Shown here: positions 1-14,000 of the stretch, piece by piece
How positions within the stretch are numbered: the stretch's first letter is position 1
How the letters are laid out: every line of letters starts with the position of its first letter
Origin: Deltaproteobacteria bacterium
GTDB lineage: Bacteria; Myxococcota_A; Polyangia; Haliangiales; Haliangiaceae
NCBI GenBank assembly: GCA_021413675.1
Contig: JAIOQA010000549.1
Coordinates: 1-33,113, forward strand
DNA: 33,113 nucleotides
Reading direction: 5' to 3'
Position numbers and translations under genes: made by a program
Notes under the pieces: generated by a model
What the model saw: the letters and a program-made list of their open reading frames with translations, nothing else
The model's database searches: none
Told to the model about the DNA's origin: nothing

Positions 1-631
1 CGACCGCGCCCGTCGCCTCGGCGCGGACGGCGACGTCGGCGTCCTGGACCAGGGCCGCGACCGGCGCGGCGCCGGTCTGGTTGCGGATCGCGAGCCAGGC
101 CTGGATCGCGGCGACCTTCACGGTCGCGTCGCCGGTCGACATCGCCGACGCCAGCGCCGGGTCGGCGCCCTTGGTGCCGATGCGGCCGAGGGCGATCGCG
201 GCGTGGGCGCGGGCCTCGCTGCCGAGGTCGGTGCGCGCCAGCGCGGCCGCGAGCGGCGCGACGTGCTTGGCGTTGCGGAACACGCCGAGGAAGTCGGCGG
301 CGTTGCGCGCCAGCTTGGTGTCCGACCCGGTGAGGTCGGTCATCGAGCGATCGATGAAGCTGGCCGCCACCGACGGCCGGCGCGCGAACCACCAGGCCGC
401 GACCTCGCGGACCTCGGCCCGCTCGTCGTCGAGCAGGTCGGTGACCACGCCGACGCAGTCGGGGCACATGAGGTACTCGGCGCGCTCGACTTCCGCGAGG
501 ATGGACTCCTGCGAGCCGCTGGCGACCGCGTTGCGGATGCGGTCGGCGCTGCCGCCGGTACCCGCGTGAGCCGTGGCGCCCGCGAGGAGCAGCGCGCACG
601 TGACGAGGAGAGTGCGAGTGTGAGCGAACAT
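1..631 (-). CDS. Secreted HEAT-repeat protein (3' end beyond window)
   Basis: I translated this frame directly; it is open to the window edge, giving about 210 residues without a stop. It begins with a typical signal peptide (MFAHTRTLLVTCALLLAGATAHAG, written here as residues 1-24, with an AHA-G cleavage site). Alternating helical repeats rich in Ala, Leu and Val follow from about residue 50, of the HEAT/PBS-lyase type (for example around DLLDDERAEVREVAAWWFA). A CPDC motif occurs near residue 56. The ATG is supported by AAGGAGG six bases upstream. The gene lies 49 bp downstream of the di-haem lipoprotein gene on the same strand, so the two are probably co-transcribed. HEAT repeats normally form protein-binding scaffolds; a periplasmic partner role for the cytochrome-like protein is inference. 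The true C-terminus is not visible. Confidence 0.85.
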   Translation of the reverse strand, partial: MFAHTRTLLVTCALLLAGATAHAGTGGSADRIRNAVASGSQESILAEVERAEYLMCPDCVGVVTDLLDDERAEVREVAAWWFARRPSVAASFIDRSMTDLTGSDTKLARNAADFLGVFRNAKHVAPLAAALARTDLGSEARAHAAIALGRIGTKGADPALASAMSTGDATVKVAAIQAWLAIRNQTGAAPVAALVQDADVAVRAEATGAV

Positions 632-637
632 GACGTT

Positions 638-644
638 CCTCCTT
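638..644 (-). promoter_or_regulatory. Ribosome binding site of the HEAT-repeat gene
   Basis: AAGGAGG on the minus strand lies six bases before the ATG at 631. It is one of very few near-consensus Shine-Dalgarno sites in the window, and it matches the one in front of the upstream cytochrome-like gene. Confidence 0.75.
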
Positions 645-680
645 GGGATCGAGAGCGAGGGTTCGTTCTCGGGGTGAGAA

Positions 681-2891
681 TCAGTTGGTGTAGGGCTCGC
701 CGGTGCGGTTCTCGCGCGAGTAGAAGTTGCCGCCCATGTCGGCCGCGAGGATCATCCGGTAGTACTCGTCGGCGGTGAGCTCCTGGCCGACCGCGAGGGC
801 GTGCGGCGGGTTGGTGCCGACCGGCCACGCGCGCTTCGCCAGATCCTGCGTCGGGAACTGCTGAGGCGGGTTGAGCTTCTGCATGAGCAGCGAGGTCTTG
901 GCCGAGAGCGGCTCGATGTAGACCTTGAGGTTGCCGGTGACGACGACGTTGGCCTTGTCGATGGCCTCCATGTCGGGACCGGCGAGCGACAGGTACGACG
1001 CCGAGTAGCCGTCCATCATGAAGTTGCCGACCGAGAGCGCGACCGCGTCGCCCTTCAGGTTGAAGACCCACTTCGCCGACTTGCCGGTGACCGGGTCGGT
1101 GATCGTGTACGACGGGTTGGCCGGGCCCTCGACGCCGTTGTGGCAGCTGACGCACTTCGCGTCGAACACCGGCTGCAGCGCCTTGTCCCAGGGCACGCCG
1201 ACGATGCCGTCGCGGGTGTAGGTCGTCGACTCGCGGGCGGCGCGCGGGGTCTTGCTCATGAGGTCGTTCGGGCCGACCGCGAACGCCTGGGTGATGCCGG
1301 GGTTGATGACCGTGGTGTCGGTGCGGCTCTCGTGGCAACCGCCGCAGACGCGCGACTCACCGGCGCGGCCCGAGAACCAGACCGGCTCGGTCGCGACCGA
1401 CATGCCGTAGTTGTCGATGGCCTGGAGGTGGATCGGGATGTTCGGCGGCACGAGCGCGAGCCACGAGCCGTCGTCCTGCTTCTTCGCGATGCCGAGCTGG
1501 GCGTGGCCCTCCTGGCGCGACGAGCCGAACATCTCGGGGAAGCCCTCCTCCGACGAGAAGCCCTCCATCACGCGGACGCCGTAGACGGCGGCCTTGTCGA
1601 TCGTGAACAGCGTCGAGCGGCTGACGTCCATCGAGCCGATGAGCACGGCCTTGTCGCTGAACTGGTTCGAGCCGTTCGACTGGATCTCGGGCGGCGCGGT
1701 GCGCGGCGCGAGCGGCTGGGCCAGCACGTCCCACATCTCGGGGTCGTTGAAGATCGGGCGGCGGGCCTGGTTGGCCGAGTCGTAGAGGTAGATGCCGAAG
1801 TCCGCCGAGAGGCCGGCCGCGCCGAGCGACGACGACTCGACCGGGCCATCGGCCCACGACACCAGCAGCGCCGGCTTGTCCGCGGCGTTGAGCGGGTACG
1901 CGTCGTAGTAGCGACCGACCGTCGGCGCCGACGGGTCGTTGCCGAGCGGCACGAGCGGGGTCAGCACGTTGTAGGTGGCGTTGGCCTCGGACATCTCGGT
2001 GTCCGCCTTCACGATGCCATCGGACTTCGAGACCTTGCCGAGGCGGATGTCGACGAGCGAGCCCGACTGGATCGTGCGGTTGCGCGCGGTCGCGATCGCG
2101 ATGACGCGGCCCGGGCTGATCTCGCGCGCCTTCAGGTACGAGTTCGCGACGCCGGTGCCCTCGCGGCCGAAGCCCTCGCGGACCTGGGTCATGTCGGGGT
2201 TGAGGATCTTGAGGTCACCCTCGTTCGTGCCGCCGAGGTGCTCCCACTGCGTGATCATCACGCGGCCGTCGGAGAGCACCGTCGGGAAGACGCGGTGCGA
2301 GAGGTTGCGGGGCCCGAGCTGCTCGCCGGTGCCGTCGCGGTTGATGCTGCCGATCTGCACGGTCTCGCCGCGCTCGTACTCGTCGCGGTGCTGCGGGGCG
2401 CCCTCCTCCACGACGTTGTTCGTCATGAAGATGATCTTGTCGCCCGGCACGTAGACCGGATACGTGTAGTCGCGGGTCGGGTCGGTCGCGAGCTGGCGGA
2501 CCTTGCCGTCGTCGAGGGTGACCTCGAACAGCCCGTACCGCTGGTCGGCGGTGAGCTTGCCCGAGAAGACGATCGACTTGGCGTCGAACGCCAGGTCGTA
2601 GCTCGAGATGTCGATGTTCGCGAAGTCGGGCCCCGCCTGATCGCAGCAGATCGGGGTCAGCACGCCGTCCGCCGTCGGCGGCGACAGCTTCATGATGTGC
2701 GCGGTCGACTTGTACGAGGTGTACTGGAAGATGTCGCCCATCTCGTTGCGCTTGGGGCGCTGGAGAAAGACGATGGCGTCGACGCCATCCAGTGGTCCGG
2801 AGTCGGAACCACCGCAGGCGCCGATGGTGCCGGCGGCGACGACGGCGCCGACGATTTGAGTGAGTGCGATGCCCTGGCGGATGCGGTGCAC
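681..2891 (-). CDS. Di-haem c-type lipoprotein, hydrazine synthase alpha-like
   Basis: This 736-residue protein starts at a GTG, chosen because AAGGAGG sits five bases upstream. Residues 1-26 form a lipoprotein signal ending in a GTIGAC lipobox (Cys26). Residues 35-480 look like a TolB/WD40-type beta-propeller, with repeats such as VFSGKLTADQRYGLFEV and the IIFMTNN region. The C-terminal part holds two haem-binding motifs, CGGCH (516-520) and CVSCH (580-584). The segment before the first motif (IPIHLQAIDNYGM, then an aromatic residue and a GE pair) matches what I recall of the HzsA-like family, which combines PD40 repeats with CxxCH motifs. That family name is by likeness: no anammox chemistry is implied, and many non-anammox bacteria encode such proteins. 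It probably acts as an exported electron-transfer or redox lipoprotein. It is first in an operon with the HEAT-repeat gene. Confidence 0.85.
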   Translation of the reverse strand: MHRIRQGIALTQIVGAVVAAGTIGACGGSDSGPLDGVDAIVFLQRPKRNEMGDIFQYTSYKSTAHIMKLSPPTADGVLTPICCDQAGPDFANIDISSYDLAFDAKSIVFSGKLTADQRYGLFEVTLDDGKVRQLATDPTRDYTYPVYVPGDKIIFMTNNVVEEGAPQHRDEYERGETVQIGSINRDGTGEQLGPRNLSHRVFPTVLSDGRVMITQWEHLGGTNEGDLKILNPDMTQVREGFGREGTGVANSYLKAREISPGRVIAIATARNRTIQSGSLVDIRLGKVSKSDGIVKADTEMSEANATYNVLTPLVPLGNDPSAPTVGRYYDAYPLNAADKPALLVSWADGPVESSSLGAAGLSADFGIYLYDSANQARRPIFNDPEMWDVLAQPLAPRTAPPEIQSNGSNQFSDKAVLIGSMDVSRSTLFTIDKAAVYGVRVMEGFSSEEGFPEMFGSSRQEGHAQLGIAKKQDDGSWLALVPPNIPIHLQAIDNYGMSVATEPVWFSGRAGESRVCGGCHESRTDTTVINPGITQAFAVGPNDLMSKTPRAARESTTYTRDGIVGVPWDKALQPVFDAKCVSCHNGVEGPANPSYTITDPVTGKSAKWVFNLKGDAVALSVGNFMMDGYSASYLSLAGPDMEAIDKANVVVTGNLKVYIEPLSAKTSLLMQKLNPPQQFPTQDLAKRAWPVGTNPPHALAVGQELTADEYYRMILAADMGGNFYSRENRTGEPYTN

Positions 2892-2896
2892 GACGG

Positions 2897-2903
2897 CCTC
2901 CTT
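2897..2903 (-). promoter_or_regulatory. Ribosome binding site deciding a GTG start
   Basis: AAGGAGG is placed five bases before the GTG at 2891. It selects this GTG over any internal ATG as the start of the di-haem lipoprotein. Confidence 0.8.
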
Positions 2904-2925
2904 GGTTTTCGTGAGAAAGCCTTAG

Positions 2926-2942
2926 AGCAAGCACCGCGCCAG
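2926..2942 (-). promoter_or_regulatory. Candidate sigma-54 (-24/-12) promoter
   Basis: The minus strand reads CTGGCGCGGTGCTTGCT. Against the RpoN consensus (YTGGCACG-RNNN-TTGCW) it has one mismatch, and the GG and GC elements have the required 10-base spacing. The predicted start near 2915 gives a leader of about 24 bases that contains the strong ribosome binding site. No bacterial enhancer-binding protein gene is visible in the window. Chance matches occur in GC-rich DNA, so this remains a candidate. Confidence 0.5.
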
Positions 2943-3187
2943 TCGCGAGTCGAACCATCTCGGGCGGTTAGCCGCGAGATCGGCGTGGTCGGCAAACCGC
3001 TGGGGGTTGGCGTTTGGGGGCGGCAAGCCCCCGCGGCCAATTGAAGCGGTTGGGCAGAGCGCGCGCGGCTGCCTGGCGCGCGGGAACCCTTCGGACCCGC
3101 TCCGCGTCGGGCGCAACCCCGGGCTTCGCTGCTCCGCTGCGAGCGACCGGAGATCGTGCGCGGTGTGCTCGCGCGACCGGTGAGCCC

Positions 3188-3217
3188 GCGGCGTTTGGCG
3201 CTTCGCGCCGACGCCGC
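3188..3217 (-). terminator. Hairpin downstream of the ECF sigma gene
   Basis: The outer arms GCGGCGT (3188-3194) and ACGCCGC (3211-3217) and the inner arms GGCGC (3197-3201) and GCGCC (3205-3209) pair around a TTC loop. There is no U-tract, so its role as a transcript end is inferred from its position after the kinase-sigma operon. Confidence 0.35.
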
Positions 3218-3331
3218 TGGGGTACCCCGCGCCCTCCGCTCGCTCTCCGAAGGGACCCGCGCTGGGCGCGCCGCGCGCTCCTCACGGTGGAGCGCGGATC
3301 CGGGGGCTCTGTCGTTGCGGGGATTGAGGGA

Positions 3332-3967
3332 TCAGTCTTTGGGGATGATGCCGCGTGCGGTCGCGAGGTCGCGGAGCAGCGACTTGGCGCGCTCGAAGCG
3401 CTTGCGCAGGGTCGCGGCGCGCTTGTCGACCTCGACCTCGCCCTCGCCCGGCAGCGCGCGCGCGATGTCGCGCCACGACAGGCGGCGATCGATGCGGAGG
3501 ATCAGGAGCGCGTGGTCGTCGGGGTCGAGCTCGTCGCGCAGCTTCGACAGCTCGTCCTTCACGGTCGTGCGCAGGTACGGGACCGTCTGGGTGCGGACCT
3601 GGGCGACGACGTCCGCGACGCCGGAGTCGAGCTCGACGTTGTGCTCGGGGCGGCGGCGGGGATCGCGGCGCAGGCGCCAGAGCGCGTTCTTGGCCAGCGC
3701 GTATGACCACGTCCGCAGCGACGACTCCCAGCGGAACTTGGCGAGGCCCTTCCAGAGGTCCTCGCTGAAGGTCGCGAACGCCTCGGCGGCGAGGTCGTCC
3801 TCGCGGGCCAGCGCGTGCAGGAAGCCATAGAGCTCGGGGCCGTAGGTCTCGAGCGCGACGGTGGCGGCGCCGCGGACGTCGTCCTTGCCGAGCAGCTCGC
3901 GCACCCGCTCCTCGGCGGCCGTGCGGCTTGCGACCAGTTCGTCGTCGGTGTCGGCCGGGGCGCTCAT
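3332..3967 (-). CDS. ECF-type RNA polymerase sigma factor, kinase-linked
   Basis: The 211-residue protein has a sigma-70 region 2 at about residues 40-105 (core EDDLAAEAFATFSEDLWKG and the RTWSYALAKNALWR helix) and a region 4 helix-turn-helix at about 130-200 (RIDRRLSWRDIARAL). It therefore recruits RNA polymerase to a specific promoter set. The ATG at 3967 has GAGG just upstream. The gene starts 15 bp after the stop of the Ser/Thr kinase gene, so the two form an operon, and no anti-sigma gene is adjacent. In known kinase-associated ECF groups (for example ECF43 in Vibrio) phosphorylation of the sigma factor by the partner kinase controls its activity. That this pair works the same way is inference. 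Confidence 0.9.
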   Translation of the reverse strand: MSAPADTDDELVASRTAAEERVRELLGKDDVRGAATVALETYGPELYGFLHALAREDDLAAEAFATFSEDLWKGLAKFRWESSLRTWSYALAKNALWRLRRDPRRRPEHNVELDSGVADVVAQVRTQTVPYLRTTVKDELSKLRDELDPDDHALLILRIDRRLSWRDIARALPGEGEVEVDKRAATLRKRFERAKSLLRDLATARGIIPKD

Positions 3968-3982
3968 GCGGCCTCGAATCTA

Positions 3983-7162
<3,180 letters not shown>

Positions 7163-7253
7163 ACCTCACGCTAGCACAACCGCTCCCGACGAGCGGCAGA
7201 ACCACCGACGCGGCGCCGCGTCGCACGCCCGCTACGCCCGGCCGAGCTCGGCA

Positions 7254-7277
7254 CGTGGGAAGGATGCCCTTCCCACG
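7254..7277 (-). terminator. Perfect 10-bp hairpin after mutS
   Basis: CGTGGGAAGG (7254-7263) pairs with CCTTCCCACG (7268-7277) around an ATGC loop, and pairing can extend outward with one mismatch. It lies between the mutS stop and the kinase start, both on the minus strand. It has no U-tract, so termination is inferred; an attenuator for the kinase is an alternative. Confidence 0.45.
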
Positions 7278-7339
7278 CGCCGTTGATCGGCTTGCTCGAC
7301 GAGGAACGTCTCGCTGCGCCTATCCGGAACGAGTTTGTT

Positions 7340-9940
<2,601 letters not shown>

Positions 9941-9972
9941 GGGACGCGGATGTAGCGCGTCGGTCTGACGCG

Positions 9973-10040
9973 CGCGAGGCACCGGGCCCCGAAACGGCCG
10001 CGAGCAGGAACGATCCCGTTCCTGCTCGCCGTGCCTCGCG
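9973..10040 (-). terminator. Composite long hairpin between SPOR gene and mutS
   Basis: A perfect 12-bp inner stem joins CGAGCAGGAACG (10001-10012) to CGTTCCTGCTCG (10017-10028) with a four-base loop. A second perfect 10-bp outer stem joins 9973-9982 (CGCGAGGCAC) to 10031-10040. It lies 12 bp after the SPOR stop codon, before mutS. The length and perfection make it the strongest structure in the window. Transcript end or RNA processing site is inferred. Confidence 0.55.
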
Positions 10041-10052
10041 GATCGATCGCGT

Positions 10053-10928
10053 CTACAGCTTCGTGACGTATGCGCTCTTCTTGGCCTTGGCCTCGAACGC
10101 CTCCTTGGCGTCGTTGGCGGCATCCGACGAGGCGTACGAGCCGAGGCGCACCCGGTAGAACGTGCCCTTGCCGTCGACGTCGGCGACGACGAGGTACGGC
10201 GAGTACCCGGCGTCCTTGACCGAGCTGAGGAAGCTCTCGGCCTCGGCCTTGTCGCGGAACGACGAGAGCTGGAGCGTGTAGCGCTTCTTGGCCGCGGCGT
10301 GCTCGTCGGGGTGCGCGGCCGGGGCGTCATCGCTGTCGGCGTGATCGGCGTCGGGATCGGCCTTGTCCTTGTCCCGGGCCTTGTCGGTCTTGTCGGCCTT
10401 GGCCTTGTCGCTCTTGTCCGACTTGTCCGACTTGTCCGCGGCCTTGTCGGCTTTCTCCGCCTTGTCGCTCTTGTCCGCCGCCTTGTCGGCCTTGGCCTTG
10501 TCGGCCTTCTCCGCCTTGTCGCTCTTGTCCGCGGCCTTGTCGGCCTTGTCCGCGGCCTTGTCGGCGACGGACCTGTCGCTCTTGTCGCGCGGCGCGTCGT
10601 CCTCGTCGCGCACCGCCGGCGCCGCGGCGCGCGCCGCACGCGCGCCCTGCTCCAGCTCGCCGATCGCCCGCGCGGTCGGGCCCGGCGCGGGCGCGCCTGG
10701 CTTGCCCTGCGCGTCGAGCGCATCGATCGCGGCGAGCGGATCGCGCGCCGCCGTGGTGCCCGGCCGGTCGACGTGGGCGCGCGCCTCGACGCGCTTGCCG
10801 ACCAGCACGCCCAGCACGAACACCAGGCAGGCGATCACGGCACCGCCGAAGAACAGGTAGAAGATCTGGCGACCGTCGAGGCTGACCTCGATCTTGTCTT
10901 TGTAGAGCTCGGGCTCGGAACGGGACAT
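10053..10928 (-). CDS. Membrane-anchored SPOR-domain protein with Asp-Lys-Ala repeats
   Basis: The 291-residue protein has a short cytoplasmic N-terminus, one membrane helix (about 22-44) and a long low-complexity linker. Residues 114-190 are almost entirely DKA, DKS and EKAD units, strongly charged. A SPOR domain spans 214-291 (YTLQLSSFRDKAEAESF and the FYRVRLGSY signature). SPOR domains bind denuded glycan strands of septal peptidoglycan, so a cell-division or wall-remodelling role in the periplasm is likely. The charged linker would span the periplasm. The ATG at 10928 has only a weak upstream GCAGG. The gene stands between hairpins on both sides, so it may be a single transcription unit. 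Confidence 0.9.
   Translation of the reverse strand: MSRSEPELYKDKIEVSLDGRQIFYLFFGGAVIACLVFVLGVLVGKRVEARAHVDRPGTTAARDPLAAIDALDAQGKPGAPAPGPTARAIGELEQGARAARAAAPAVRDEDDAPRDKSDRSVADKAADKADKAADKSDKAEKADKAKADKAADKSDKAEKADKAADKSDKSDKSDKAKADKTDKARDKDKADPDADHADSDDAPAAHPDEHAAAKKRYTLQLSSFRDKAEAESFLSSVKDAGYSPYLVVADVDGKGTFYRVRLGSYASSDAANDAKEAFEAKAKKSAYVTKL
10359..10589 (-). repeat. Low-complexity repeats coding for DKA/DKS units
   Basis: Short units of the type CTTGTC plus GGC or CGCG (plus strand) recur, giving Lys-Asp-Ala-rich codons in the SPOR gene. Such tracts are prone to slippage, so copy number may vary among strains. Confidence 0.75.
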
Positions 10929-10978
10929 GGCGACCTGCGGGGGCGAGGGCCCCTCCGCCGACGATCCCGCCGCGCCCC

Positions 10979-11004
10979 GGGCGGGGCAACTTTTCGCCCC
11001 GCCC
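10979..11004 (-). terminator. Hairpin after the lipoprotein pair
   Basis: GGGCGGGGC (10979-10987) pairs perfectly with GCCCCGCCC (10996-11004) around an eight-base loop that reads GAAAAGTT on the minus strand. It follows the stop of the large lipoprotein gene (11022) and precedes the SPOR gene. The transcript-end role is inferred. Confidence 0.5.
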
Positions 11005-11021
11005 CGCCCGCTTCCGCGAAG

Positions 11022-14000
11022 CTAGCGCAGGGTCGACGTCGTGGTCAGCGAGGTCGACTCGAGGCGGAACACCGCGCCGCGGGTCGAGCCATTCGAGGTC
11101 AGGAGGTCGCCCTGATCCACGACCCAGATGCTGTCGTTCGGGCCGCGCACCACGTTGGCGGCCATCGCCACCGCCGCCGGCACCGGCACGCGCTTGGCGA
11201 GGAAGCCGGCCTGGATCCGGATCGTGACCGCGTAGCCCGGGAACACGATCGGAATGTTGACCAGGTTGCCGCCGCGATCGCCGATGCAGGTCGCGTCACC
11301 CGGGTACGTCGGATCGACCAGCCGCAGCGTCAGCTGCGGGTTGGTGAACCGCAGCGCGGTCGCCGGTCGCTCGGCGTACGTCACGGTCGACGTCAGCTTG
11401 CACGTGCCGGCGTCGTACGTGGGGACGCGCTCGAAGTCCGTGGTCGACTCCTCGCACGGGTTGGGCGAGGGCCCGGTCGCGGCGCACGGCGGCGCGCGCA
11501 GCGGGATGCGCCCGACGAGCGTCGGCGGCGCCGCCGGGTTCTTGATGCACGTGTCACCGGGACCCGCGATCCACGGGTGCTGGTATCCGGTGCGCGATCC
11601 GATCACGGTGAACGCCTCGCTGGTGCGCAGGTCGTAGCGCTGGATCCCCAGCGCGCACTGCAGCGGCGGCACGACGCCCTCGACGCAGCGGCCGGCCTCG
11701 CACACCGAGCCGGCACTGCAGTCCGCCTCGACCTGGCAGGTCATCACGCAGCGATCGATGCCGGGCGCGCGCGACGGATCGGCCTCGCACGCCCAGGTGT
11801 GGGGCGTCGGCGCGGTGGTATCCGAGCCGGGATCGAGCGCCGACGGGAGGCGGGCCGCGACGGTCTCGAGGTCGCTGCACTGCTGCGCCGAGGTGCAGCC
11901 GTCGACCGGCGTGGTGCGCAGCACGCGCCGCCGGCCGATCAACCGCAGCTCGCCCGACGCCACCTTGGTCGCGGCGTAGGTGCGGTCCGAGACGAGGTAG
12001 TCGCGGCACGCGCTGGCCAGGGCCTCGACCTGCGCGTTCGGGAAGCACGCGCCGACACCCGTCGACGAGTCGGGGTGCGAATAGCAGGTGTGGCCGATGT
12101 CGCAGTCGAGGTTGTTGTTGGCCGGGTTGCAGCCGGCGAGCTGGACGATGTCGTAGGGCTCGACGCCAGCGCCGCAGTACGGCGCGCCGGACTCGACCAT
12201 CCGCATGCCGGTGCCGTCGACGATGGTCAGGCCGCTGCGGATGCGCGGGCCATCGATCACGGAGCCGCTGTCGTCGTTGGACAGCAGGCCCTCCCACGTC
12301 GCGGTCCAGAACTCGTCGAACGGCATCGTCCGCAGATCGGGGAAGGTCGCGGCGCGCACGTCCACGGGCGCGGCGAACGAGGTCTCGTAGACCGGCACCG
12401 GCGTCGAGACGTCGCTGCCGTTGCACGCGACCTGGCGCAGGTCGGGCAGCTCGCCGGCCTTCGCGCTCGCGATCTGCGAGTTGGCGAGCGCCTGCTCGCG
12501 GATCGAGCTGCCTTCGCGGACCACGGTCATGTGCGGCCCGCCCGTGGCGGCGTCGGTGGTCGCGATGCTGTTCTGCGACACGGTCGTGCAGACCGGATTG
12601 GTCACGCCCTGGTCGTCCGTGGTCTGGGCCAGCGCGTCGCGCTGCGACACCGCGTCGCGCAGCTGGTGCGGCAGCGCGATCGGCAGCGTCACCGCGAACG
12701 GCGCCGACGGATCCGCGACGTCGGGGTAGTTGTCGTCGTCGATGTTGACGATGTACACGTCGCCCGCGGTCGCGGACACCACCGCGAACCAGCCCATCAG
12801 CGTGGCGGGATCGGGCTTGACGTCGAAGTGCTTGGCCGGCGTCGCGTGGATGATCGACACCGCGGTCGGCTTGCCGTGGTTGGTGAGCTGGATGCCGGGC
12901 CCGACCGCGGTCGCGCGCCGCGGCGGCGTGTTGATGTCGCCGACCGGCAGGCAGCTCAGGCGATGCACGTCGGTCTCGGCGAGCAGCGCGCTCGGATCGA
13001 CCTGGGTATCGCACTCGGCGTCGAGATCGAGCACGTCGGCGACGCGCACGGTGCCGTCGGACGCGACCGCGTAGACGAACTGCGACTGCCCGCCGATGGT
13101 GCCGTCGTCCTCGAGCTGGCCCTCCTGGCCGCCCATGCCGATCTGCGGCGTGATCGCGACGTCGGTGACGTCGACGCCGCCCGACAGCGTGACCTGCTCG
13201 AGCGTCGTGGGCAGGAAGGTCGCGTCGAGGTCGACGACGGTCACCTTGCTGCTGCCGCTGCCGCCGATCGCGAGCCGGCGCGTGCCGACGCGCGCGTCGC
13301 TGGCGAGATCGAGCGTGGTCGGACGGAAGCCGTCGGTGAGCGTGCCGCCGCCGCCGCACTCCGCCGGGCACGAGACCGCGCCATCGGTGATGGTGGCGGT
13401 GCCGTCGGCCGCGAACGTGACGCCGGCCTTGACCGTGCCGGTCGCGGGATCGACCGCCGCCACCAGGTGGCAGTCGGGGTACGCGATCCAGACCAGGCCG
13501 ACGGGCGCCTCGGGGCACGCGACGCCGATCGGCGCCGCGCCGTTGGCGGCGATCATCGCCGCCGGCCGCGCGCTGACCAGGTCACCGCTGGCGTTGGTGA
13601 CGTCGAGCCGGTTCACGATCGGATCGGGCTTGAACGAGGCGACGCTCGCGACGTCGACGACCGAGAGGTCGCAGCTGCCGGCGTTGGCGGTGACCACGTA
13701 GCAGCCGCTGGCGTCCATCGCGAGCCCGACCGGCAGCGAGCCGACGCTGACGCCGTTGGCGCCCGGGGTCAGCGGATCGAGATCGAGCACGGTCGCGTCG
13801 CCCGGGCTGACGACCGGCGGGGCCGAGACATTCTCGGGCAGCTTGCACGTGCCGTAGTAGGTCTTGCCGGTCTCCGGCATGTCCGGGTAGTCGGACACCT
13901 CGCAGGACCAGCCCTCGATGCACCCCGACGCGACGCTGTCGACGATCGTGCAGCTGGCCGCGACCGGCGAGCTGGGCTGGACCGTGCGGAACTTCGCGAG

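Larger units (their letters stand above)
2892..3331. other. 440-bp intergenic region with palindromes, no gene seen
   Basis: This gap lies between the ECF sigma gene (ending at 3332) and the di-haem lipoprotein gene (starting at 2891), both on the minus strand. The left end holds the promoter and ribosome binding site described separately. The remainder carries GC-rich palindromes. One is GGGGGC/GCCCCC at 3016-3032 with a five-base loop. Another is an imperfect 12-13 bp hairpin at 3188-3217 (GCGGCGT/ACGCCGC outside, GGCGC/GCGCC inside, TTC loop). Open frames here are arginine- and alanine-rich and have no recognisable domain, so I do not call a gene. Confidence 0.6.

Noticed and set aside
801..3044. 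Long plus-strand open frame (747 codons) opposite the di-haem lipoprotein gene
   Set aside because: Arg/Ala/Asp/Val-rich translation with no domain; the opposite frame has a signal, propeller and haem motifs. It arises from lack of stops in GC-rich antisense.
9941..10723. N-terminal extension of the mutS frame
   Set aside because: It translates as Arg/Thr/Pro repeats that are the out-of-frame reading of the SPOR DKA tract, and crosses a strong hairpin.
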